Shown one piece after another: positions 24,367 to 29,589 of a DNA stretch of 29,589 nt. The notes under the pieces are model-generated. The model did no database searches, was not told where the DNA came from, and saw only the letters and a list, made by a program, of their open reading frames with translations. The translations under genes were made by a program, and so were the position numbers. Within the stretch, counting starts at the first letter, position 1; each line of letters begins with the position of its first letter. The stretch lies in NCBI GenBank assembly GCA_039917655.1, contig JBDSJC010000119.1:1-29589 (forward strand), written 5' to 3'. This DNA comes from PNKC01 sp039917655. Its GTDB lineage: Bacteria > Chloroflexota > Dehalococcoidia > Tepidiformales > Tepidiformaceae.

Positions 24367-25460
24367 TGGTCGGCGGCCTTACGCAGGTTGCCGGCGGTGC
24401 TGTTGCCGACAGCGACGACTTCGACGCGCACACCCTTGCTCTGGACGACTTCGACGAGCCGCTGGAAGTCGCCATCGCCGGAGATCAGGCAGACCACATC
24501 AAGGCGGTCAAGCATTTCCATGACATCGAGGGCCATTTCGATATCCACGTTTGCCTTGATGGTGCCGTCCTGGAAGCGCTTCAGTGGCTTGGTCACCACC
24601 TTGTAGCCCTTATCGAGGAACGGCTCCACGAAGCGTTGGGTTTCGATGCTCACGCCCGGGTCATCGTGGACGGGGGAGTAGGCGATGGCCCGCACCAGCT
24701 GGCGGTCGCGGGTCAGCATGTCCAGGATCTTGCGCCAGTCGAAACGGGCGCGAAGGCGGTCGCTGGCGAGTTCCACGTTGGCGGCGTCAACGAAGACGCC
24801 AACGCGTGCGGGTGGGGCAGCGGATACGCCGCCTCCTCCGCCACCGCCGCGACGAACAGCTTCGACCAGTTGTTCAATCTGGCGGCTCTGCTGCTCGATC
24901 GCACGGACCAGGCTGCTGTCGGTAGTGGTTGAGGCGGCGGAACGCCCGCCACGTGGTCCAGGAGCGGCGGCCGGAGCGCGTCCCTCGGAGCCGGCGGCCT
25001 CCTCTTCGCGGGCCTTGATCTCGGCCTGCTGACGGGGAGTGCCGCGGCGCGTGCGCGGCGCTTCGGCAGGTCCCTCAGATGGAGTCGCGTCAGCAGGAGC
25101 CTCGCCTTCAAAAGGGGGTGCCTCTGCGTCAGGAACAGTGATGGCGGCCTTGGCGCGGCTCGCGCGGCGCGGCGCCTTTGCGGGTGCAGCTTCGACTTCG
25201 ACACCGGCTACTGCGTCCATCGGTTCCTGTTCGATGCCGTCATCGAGGGCGTCGGCGCCGTTGGTGCGGGCGCGGCCACGGCCGCCGCGGGAGCCGCGGC
25301 GCGTAGGGCGCTTCTTTGGCTCATCGGACCCGTCACTGCCGTCGATCGCGGTGTTGAGGCTTTCCATCACTTCCGGTGACGGTTCGGGTAGCGTTGCTAC
25401 TGCTTCTTTGGCGGGCGCCGTTTCGGGCTTCTTGCCGCGCGGGAAAATGTTCAAGACCAT
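24324..25460 (-). CDS. NYN-domain (LabA/DUF88-like) protein with a disordered RG-rich N-terminus
   Basis: The C-terminal 160 residues form a NYN (PIN-like) domain of probable ribonuclease fold. RVGVFVDAANVELAS contains Asp225, KANVDIEMALD contains Asp306, and LISGDGDFQRLV contains Asp329 and Asp331. These acidic positions are those that hold the metal in the family. Residues 1-180 are low complexity, rich in Ala, Pro, Glu and Arg, with an RGSRGGRGRART patch typical of RNA-binding tails. A short coiled coil (VRAIEQQSRQIEQLVEAV) joins the two parts. ATG at 25460 lies 5 bases after the mrp stop, so both are probably one transcript. A role in RNA processing is inferred; no substrate is known. Confidence 0.88.
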   Translation of the reverse strand: MVLNIFPRGKKPETAPAKEAVATLPEPSPEVMESLNTAIDGSDGSDEPKKRPTRRGSRGGRGRARTNGADALDDGIEQEPMDAVAGVEVEAAPAKAPRRASRAKAAITVPDAEAPPFEGEAPADATPSEGPAEAPRTRRGTPRQQAEIKAREEEAAGSEGRAPAAAPGPRGGRSAASTTTDSSLVRAIEQQSRQIEQLVEAVRRGGGGGGGVSAAPPARVGVFVDAANVELASDRLRARFDWRKILDMLTRDRQLVRAIAYSPVHDDPGVSIETQRFVEPFLDKGYKVVTKPLKRFQDGTIKANVDIEMALDVMEMLDRLDVVCLISGDGDFQRLVEVVQSKGVRVEVVAVGNSTAGNLRKAADHYIDLQQHLRDIRA

Positions 25461-25465
25461 CTGGG

Positions 25466-26533
25466 TTAGACACCCATCCTTTGCAAAACACTGATTCGGG
25501 CGGCGACGTTGCGGGCGATTCTCCCGATTGCCACTGCCGAGATTGATTCTGGTGCGCCGTACGTCACGGGGACGCCTCTATCCGCTCCCTCGCGCACCGC
25601 TGGTTCGATCGGGATCTCTCCAAGGAAGTCGATCCCCAGTTCGTCGGCGGCCGCTGCCGCCCCGCCATGTCCGAAAATGTCGTACTGCTTGCCCGTGTCC
25701 GGGGCGATGAAGTAGCTCATGTTTTCGATCATTCCGAACACCGGGATGTCCAGCTTTTCGAACATCGCGACCGCTTTCATCGCGTCTTCGACTGAGACAT
25801 CCTGGGGTGTTGAGACAATTACCGCCCCCGTGATGGGCGCCTCCTGGGCCATGCTCATGGAGGCGTCGCTGGTGCCTGGCGGCAGGTCAATGATGAGATA
25901 GTCGAGTTCGCCCCAAGGCACGTCGTGGAGGAGTTGGCGGACTGCGCTGCCGATCATCGGACCGCGCCACACCACGGGCGTCCCCCTCGGCAGCAGAAAG
26001 CCCATTGAGACGACCTTGACGCCGAACTTATCGACCGGCCGCAAGCCGTCCGTGGAGCCCGCCTGAAGACCGTTCGCCAGGCCAAACATCGTGGGTACGT
26101 TGGGGCCGGTGATGTCGGCGTCCATCAACCCGACGCTTGCGCCGGTGGCCGCGAGCGCGACCGCGAGGTTGGCAGCGATGGTTGATTTGCCGACGCCGCC
26201 TTTGTTACTGGCCACGGCGATGATGTTGCGGACACCCTCAACCGTCTTCTGGCCTTCTTTCGGCGATGATTGGCGGACGTTCGCGCCCCATTCGATCGAG
26301 ATGGCGGTAATCCCCGCGAGCGGGGCGAGCGCGGCCCGGATGTCCGTTTCGATCGTCTCCTTGAGGGGGCAGGCAGGGGTTGTCAACTCGACCTTGATAA
26401 CCACCGACCCCCCTTCGAGGACGAGGTCCTTGACCATTCCGAGGCGGACGATGCTGGCGTGGAGTTCGGGGTCGTGAACGGTATCGAGCGCCGCCATCAC
26501 GTCGTCGCGGCCAACTACTTGGGCACTGGTCAT
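25466..26533 (-). CDS. Mrp/NBP35-family iron-sulfur cluster carrier ATPase
   Basis: Carries and transfers 4Fe-4S clusters. The 355-residue protein has an N-terminal MIP18/DUF59 domain (about 10-88, with HDPELHASIVRLGMV) and a deviant Walker A P-loop, SNKGGVGKST, at about 109-118. DADITGPNVPTMFG, LIIDLPPGTSD and ENMSYFIAPDTG follow. The last segment normally reads CPxC in this family; here the pair of bridging cysteines is absent (FIAPDTGKQYDIFGHGG). Cluster binding may therefore use other residues, or the role may differ. The ATG at 26533 is used; a TTG just upstream adds one residue. The NYN gene follows at 5 bases. The 314-base gap ahead of it holds no gene. Confidence 0.92.
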   Translation of the reverse strand: MTSAQVVGRDDVMAALDTVHDPELHASIVRLGMVKDLVLEGGSVVIKVELTTPACPLKETIETDIRAALAPLAGITAISIEWGANVRQSSPKEGQKTVEGVRNIIAVASNKGGVGKSTIAANLAVALAATGASVGLMDADITGPNVPTMFGLANGLQAGSTDGLRPVDKFGVKVVSMGFLLPRGTPVVWRGPMIGSAVRQLLHDVPWGELDYLIIDLPPGTSDASMSMAQEAPITGAVIVSTPQDVSVEDAMKAVAMFEKLDIPVFGMIENMSYFIAPDTGKQYDIFGHGGAAAAADELGIDFLGEIPIEPAVREGADRGVPVTYGAPESISAVAIGRIARNVAARISVLQRMGV

Positions 26534-26536
26534 CAA

Positions 26537-26850
26537 CAGTGGGCTGCCTTTCGTGGACGATCCACCTTCTTGGGATCGGCAACGGCTGCGATGTTGAAGG
26601 CGCGGGTCGCAACGCGAGCGGCGGCGCTTGAAGCTGCCAGGCCTGCAGGGTTTCCCGTGGATTCACGACAGGGGCCAAACGCTTCGGCCCGCTGGTTACT
26701 GTCGCACCCGTCTCGTAAAGACTACCCCGGTTCGAGCGGTGCGGCAAACGGTTTACCCGCGCTTTCACGCAGCCGCGCTAGTTTGGGGTCGCCCGTTCAG
26801 CCTGTGGTATACTATCTCTACCGGCCGGTAAAGCTCAACAAGGAGACCGT
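26537..26850. other. Non-coding stretch between divergent genes
   Basis: A 314-base gap. The right end holds the promoter of the next gene. A weak GC stem (GGGCC with GGCCC around 26677-26692) is the only other structure. Several open frames cross the region, but none has a plausible start, ribosome site or recognisable sequence. I found no convincing promoter for the minus-strand mrp gene. Confidence 0.5.
26805..26813 (+). promoter_or_regulatory. Extended -10 promoter of the small CxxC protein
   Basis: TGG-TATACT, an extended -10 close to consensus, with TTGGGG (26783-26788) 19 bases upstream as a weak -35. AAGGAGA precedes the ATG at 26851. Probably one of the stronger promoters in the window. 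Confidence 0.55.
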
Positions 26851-27075
26851 ATGACTCAAGTAAATGCCCCCGAAAAGACGAATAGTTCGGCAATCTGCCG
26901 CCACCACTGGGTGATCGATACGCCAAATGGCGCGGTCAGCGGGGGAACGTGCAAGCGCTGCGGCGTTGACAAGCAGTTCCGCAACTCATCCGAAGACCTG
27001 ATGTGGGATAGCGATAGCTTCAGCCTCAACGGTTCGCGCTATCGCGGCCGTCGCGGCTCCCAGACCGACTCCTGA
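26851..27075 (+). CDS. Small zinc-ribbon-like protein
   Basis: A 74-residue protein. The central CRHHWVIDTPNGAVSGGTCK plus RCG arranges Cys-x-His-His-Trp and then Cys-x-x-Cys about 20 residues later, a spacing fit for one zinc ion. The C-terminal half is Ser, Arg and Gly-rich (FSLNGSRYRGRRGSQTDS) and probably flexible, possibly nucleic-acid-contacting. Proteins with an HHW...CK.CG core recur as conserved hypotheticals in Chloroflexota, from memory and not checked. ATG at 26851 has a good AAGGAGA site and its own promoter. Ligand and partner are unknown. Confidence 0.8.
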   Translation: MTQVNAPEKTNSSAICRHHWVIDTPNGAVSGGTCKRCGVDKQFRNSSEDLMWDSDSFSLNGSRYRGRRGSQTDS

Positions 27076-27104
27076 CCTTTCGCCACGAGCTTCCGCCACC
27101 GGGT

Positions 27105-27133
27105 TTGACTGGCCGTCTTGCTGTGCTGAATAT
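27105..27133 (+). promoter_or_regulatory. Candidate pyrD promoter
   Basis: TTGACT (27105-27110) and GAATAT (27128-27133) are 17 bases apart. The -35 is good but the -10 matches the consensus at only 3 positions. It would leave an 18-base leader before the ATG at 27158. Confidence 0.3.
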
Positions 27134-27157
27134 CGGGGCCGCTGGACTGACGTCCGA

Positions 27158-28099
27158 ATGACTCTTTCACTCCAGGTAGACCTCGCACCGGGCCAGAAGA
27201 ACGGACTCCTCCTGCGCAACCCGGTGATGCCCGCCTCGGGCACATTCAGTTGGGGGCTGGAGTTTGCCCGTCACTACGATGTCAACGTTTTGGGGGCCGT
27301 CGTTTCGAAGGGTGTGACCATGGAGGTGCGGCAGGGGAACGCCCAGCCGCGCGTCGCCGAGACGCCCGCCGGGATGCTCAACTCGATCGGCCTACAGAAC
27401 ATCGGTATCCACAAGTGCATCAGCGAGATGGCGCCAATCTGGGCCAAGTGGGAAGTGCCGGTGATCGTGAACATCGCGGGGGACACGCCGGAAGAGTTCG
27501 GTGAGATGGCGCGGATGCTCGATGGCGTCGCTGGTATCGCCGCCATTGAACTGAACATCAGCTGCCCGAATGTGGACATCGGCGGCATTGAAATCGGCCA
27601 GAATGCTGAAGCGGCCGGTCGCGCGGTACGGTCGGCGGTGCGGAACACGGACCTGCCGGTGATCGTGAAGTTGACGCCGAATATCACCGATCCGGTCGCT
27701 CTCGCCGTGGCGTGCGAGGCCGAAGGGGCCTCCGCGATCTGCGCGATAAACACCGTGCTCGGACTTGCCATCGATACACGGAAGCGCCGCGCCATCCTCC
27801 CTCGTGCCCGCGGAGGCTTGAGCGGCCCGGCGATCAAGCCGGTGGCCCTGCGCATCGTGTATGACGTGGCGAAGGCGGTTCGCATCCCGGTGATCGGCTG
27901 CGGCGGGATCAGCACGGGGGAGGATGCTGTGGAGTTCCTGATGGCCGGAGCGAGCGCTGTACAGGTGGGCACGGCCACGTTCGCGAACCCGCGCGCGCCG
28001 CTCGACGTGCTCGAAGGGCTGGAGCGCTGGCTGATGGAGAACGGTGTTGGCGACGTGCAGGAGATCATCGGCTGCGCGCTGCCCCAACCAGTTGCGTAG
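27158..28099 (+). CDS. pyrD: Dihydroorotate dehydrogenase, class 1 (type B-like catalytic subunit)
   Basis: Oxidises dihydroorotate to orotate in pyrimidine synthesis with FMN. The 313-residue TIM barrel has the class 1 features: NPVMPASGTFSWG, SKGVTMEVRQGN, NSIGLQNIG and the catalytic Cys136 in ELNISCPNVD. IVKLTPNITDP and the FMN phosphate site IGCGGISTGEDAVEFLMAGA follow. A catalytic Cys rather than Ser places it in class 1. The close match to PyrD-B suggests NAD-linked action with a PyrK partner, but no pyrK gene is adjacent. ATG at 27158 is used; the ribosome site is weak. Confidence 0.95.
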   Translation: MTLSLQVDLAPGQKNGLLLRNPVMPASGTFSWGLEFARHYDVNVLGAVVSKGVTMEVRQGNAQPRVAETPAGMLNSIGLQNIGIHKCISEMAPIWAKWEVPVIVNIAGDTPEEFGEMARMLDGVAGIAAIELNISCPNVDIGGIEIGQNAEAAGRAVRSAVRNTDLPVIVKLTPNITDPVALAVACEAEGASAICAINTVLGLAIDTRKRRAILPRARGGLSGPAIKPVALRIVYDVAKAVRIPVIGCGGISTGEDAVEFLMAGASAVQVGTATFANPRAPLDVLEGLERWLMENGVGDVQEIIGCALPQPVA

Positions 28100-28147
28100 C
28101 CCCCTATTGCCTGTTGGGTGCGAATTATTGCTTACTGGTAACGGTCA

Positions 28148-28224
28148 CGGGGTGTAGCTCAGCCTGGTAGAGCGCTGCGTTTGGGACGCAGAGGCCCACA
28201 GTTCAAATCTGTGCACCCCGACCA
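28148..28224 (+). tRNA. tRNA-Pro (anticodon UGG)
   Basis: A 77-base cloverleaf with encoded CCA. The acceptor stem CGGGGTG pairs with CACCCCG. The D arm is GCTC...GAGC. The anticodon stem is CTGCG/CGCAG with loop TTTGGGA (anticodon TGG). The T arm is CACAG-TTCAAAT-CTGTG, then discriminator A and CCA at 28222-28224. Confidence 0.96.
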
Positions 28225-28339
28225 AAGTCTCCCTGGTACCTTGGCCCCAAGATTATTTGGACGGGCAGCGTCTGAGCGGCGTTCTGGAGGCCGGCTAAAC
28301 GATGCGCAGCCGCCAATCGCGACCAGAGGGCTTCGGTCT

Positions 28340-28368
28340 TTGACTTAATCGTTGTGCAACGATACAGT
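28340..28368 (+). promoter_or_regulatory. Leaderless promoter of the second ArsR gene with an operator between its boxes
   Basis: TTGACT (28340-28345) and TACAGT (28363-28368) are 17 bases apart. The perfect palindrome ATCGTTG-TG-CAACGAT (28348-28363) lies between them. The -10 ends 6 bases before the ATG at 28375, so the mRNA is probably leaderless. A repressor on the palindrome would block RNA polymerase. Confidence 0.65.
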
Positions 28369-28374
28369 TGAGAA

Positions 28375-28707
28375 ATGCCCCATTCGCTGCCACCCCACCT
28401 CCTCGAAGTGGTCGCCGAACGCTTCCGCGTCCTCGGTGACGCGACGCGGCTCGCCATCCTGCAACTCCTTCTGGAGCACGGCGAACTCAAGGTCGGGCAG
28501 ATCAGCGGCCTGCTTTCCAGCAGCCAGGCGAACGTCAGCAAGCATCTCCGTACCCTAAATGCCGCCGGCCTTGTCAACCGCCGCCCCGATGGCACTGCCG
28601 CCTACTACGGCGTTGCTGACCCCACCATCATCCAGCTTTGCGACATCGTTTGTGACCGTGTGCGCGTCCAGGTCGCCGAAAAAGCGCGCGTTTTCGCCAC
28701 TGCATGA
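28375..28707 (+). CDS. ArsR/SmtB family transcriptional regulator
   Basis: A 110-residue winged-helix repressor. FRVLGDATRLAILQLLLEHG, then LKVGQISGLLSSSQANVSKH and LRTLNAAGLVNRRPDGTAAY match the ArsR fold, with the recognition helix SSSQANVSKHL. Two cysteines in the last helix (CDIVCDRV) could form a metal- or thiol-sensing site, though the classic CVC motif of arsenic sensors is absent. ATG at 28375 is set by the promoter. The palindrome between the promoter boxes is the natural autoregulatory operator. The stop lies in the loop of a long hairpin, and a DUF302 gene follows. Signal unknown. Confidence 0.93.
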   Translation: MPHSLPPHLLEVVAERFRVLGDATRLAILQLLLEHGELKVGQISGLLSSSQANVSKHLRTLNAAGLVNRRPDGTAAYYGVADPTIIQLCDIVCDRVRVQVAEKARVFATA

Positions 28708-28725
28708 GCGAGGCAGTGGCGAAAA
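28691..28725 (+). other. Perfect hairpin around the ArsR stop codon
   Basis: TTTTCGCCACTGC and GCAGTGGCGAAAA form a 13-bp stem with the 9-base loop ATGAGCGAG, in which the TGA stop (28705-28707) sits. There is no T tract after it, so it is more likely a processing, stability or attenuation element than a simple terminator. Confidence 0.65.
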
Positions 28726-28780
28726 GAAGCCTGGTCAAGGACATAACCATCCGCCGACCACCACCCCAGGAGAGGGCTCC

Positions 28781-29188
28781 ATGACCACCACCGCACTCAT
28801 CCACCACAGTTATGGCATTCGCCGCGACACCGAGCTGGACTATGCCGACGCCGTCGACCGCGTTCGCGAGACACTCAAGGACCAGGGCTTTGGCATCCTC
28901 ACAGAGATAGACGTGGCCGCGACCATGGCGACGAAACTCGGCGTCAGCATGACGCCGTACATCATCCTCGGTGCGTGCAATCCGGCGCTCGCCCACCGTG
29001 CCATCGAGGCCGAGCCCGAGGTAGGGCTCCTCCTGCCATGCAACGTCGTAGTGCGTCGCGAAGGTGAGGCGACCGTGGTCGAAGCGATGGACCCGGAAGC
29101 CGCGCTCGGATTGGTCAAAAACGAGGCGGTCAGGGCGATCGCCGCCGAAGCGAAGCAGCGCCTCATGCAGGCCCTCCAAGCGATTTGA
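28781..29188 (+). CDS. DUF302 family protein
   Basis: A 135-residue protein with the whole DUF302 pattern. YGIRRDTELDYADAVDRVRE, then GFGILTEIDVAATMATKLG, then the central LGACNPALAHRAIEAEPEVG followed by LLLPCNVVVR, and a helical end. Two conserved cysteines, in ACNPA and LPCNV, are typical of the family, which is often found with redox or metal-related genes. Biochemical function is unknown. ATG at 28781 has AGGAGAGG upstream and opens the conserved region closely. It follows the ArsR gene by 73 bases across the hairpin, so the regulator probably controls it. Confidence 0.9.
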   Translation: MTTTALIHHSYGIRRDTELDYADAVDRVRETLKDQGFGILTEIDVAATMATKLGVSMTPYIILGACNPALAHRAIEAEPEVGLLLPCNVVVRREGEATVVEAMDPEAALGLVKNEAVRAIAAEAKQRLMQALQAI

Positions 29189-29224
29189 ACGGCGTCGTAG
29201 TGGCGCATCGACACCAAAATGCAT

Positions 29225-29247
29225 ACCTGGTTCACAGTGACCCAGGT
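29225..29247 (+). promoter_or_regulatory. Inverted repeat before the SHOCT gene
   Basis: ACCTGGTTCA and TGACCCAGGT are 10-base arms with one mismatch around CAG. It lies 14 bases before the ATG at 29262, just upstream of the ribosome site AAAGGGG. It could be an operator or an RNA hairpin. Confidence 0.4.
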
Positions 29248-29261
29248 GAAAGGGGCCCAAC

Positions 29262-29588
29262 ATGGCTGCAAAAGTCTTCAACCCGGACGGCCTAACCGGA
29301 TCGGCCATCCACGATCTGTCGCGGACTGGTTTCGTTAGCTCGGTCGGTGTGGTCGATCAGAGCTACGACAACCACATGGACTGGAATGGCGGCGGCGCCT
29401 GGTTCATGTTCGGCATGATGGCGTTCTTCTGGCTGGGCGTCATCGCGCTCGGCTGGTGGGCTATCGCGAGCTACAACCGCCGCCACGAACGCGCCCGCGA
29501 GCGGCCAATCGAGGTGGCGCGGCACCGCTACGCGCGCGGCGAAATCAGCTCGGACGAGTTCGAGCGCCTAAAGCGCGACTTGAGCTAA
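29262..29588 (+). CDS. Small membrane protein with a C-terminal SHOCT domain
   Basis: A 108-residue protein. A polar N-terminus of about 40 residues is followed by a membrane helix (WFMFGMMAFFWLGVIALGWW), then a basic hinge. The short SHOCT helix pair is ARHRYARGEISSDEFERLKRDLS, in two parts, and is complete, with stop TAA at 29586. SHOCT domains are thought to act in oligomerisation. ATG at 29262 has AAAGGGG upstream; an inner ATG at 29376 (MDWNGGG) would give the more usual short form for this family, so the first 38 residues may be untranslated. It is the last gene of the ArsR-DUF302-SHOCT cluster; its function is unknown. Confidence 0.85.
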   Translation: MAAKVFNPDGLTGSAIHDLSRTGFVSSVGVVDQSYDNHMDWNGGGAWFMFGMMAFFWLGVIALGWWAIASYNRRHERARERPIEVARHRYARGEISSDEFERLKRDLS

Positions 29589-29589
29589 C

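Noticed and set aside
26238..26854. Possible genes in the gap before the small CxxC protein
   Set aside because: Frames on both strands overlap mrp or have no ribosome site, start or recognisable motif.

Overview
The window is a compact, GC-rich chromosomal segment from a bacterium, most likely a Chloroflexota member, possibly near Dehalococcoidia. This is inferred from the mixture of house-keeping genes with acyl-CoA dehydrogenase, CaiB/BaiF CoA-transferase and nitronate-monooxygenase paralogues, a small CxxC protein of a type common in that phylum, and the archaeal-type phosphoglycerate mutase. No rRNA is present to confirm it. Genes are tightly packed, with many 1-4 base stop/start overlaps.

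Region 1 (1-5511, minus strand) is a purine block: purC (cut by the window edge), a multi-pass membrane protein and purB in one unit, and guaA-purD in another. Between them on the plus strand lies a small two-helix membrane protein broken by one extra T in a run of eight Ts. Region 2 (5606-6156) holds two tandem antitoxin-like paralogues, the second running into a hairpin repeat. Region 3 (6157-11929) is a seven-gene unit: tsaC, rpiB, pgk, a PH-like membrane protein, apgM, tpiA, miaA. It joins lower glycolysis to tRNA modification at A37.

Region 4 (11992-17310) holds an acyl-CoA dehydrogenase, an orphan FlgM-like protein, a nitronate monooxygenase-type flavoprotein and two overlapping class III CoA-transferases, of which only the second keeps the expected catalytic Asp. 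It looks like a CoA-dependent catabolic cluster of unknown substrate. Region 5 (17389-20763) is lemA and an HtpX-type protease separated by a decayed IS200-like element with 31-bp inverted ends, then a DinB-like protein and a stand-alone Lon N-domain protein. Region 6 (20782-26533) has nadA behind a duplicated operator, an ArsR/AHSA1 pair, a BNR-repeat protein, and an Mrp-NYN pair on the minus strand; the last plus and minus genes converge on a strong hairpin. Region 7 (26851-29588) has the small CxxC protein, pyrD, tRNA-Pro(UGG), and an ArsR-DUF302-SHOCT cluster with a palindrome between its -35 and -10 boxes.

Two themes run through the non-coding DNA. Several genes have a -10 box ending only 5-7 bases before the start codon, implying leaderless mRNAs, while internal operon genes use Shine-Dalgarno sites. 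Perfect inverted repeats also sit at regulatory positions (nadA, the second arsR, the BNR/NYN junction). I see no large undescribed multi-gene system. The strongest leads are the split CoA-transferase, the T8 frameshift gene, the nadA double operator and the IS200-like remnant.
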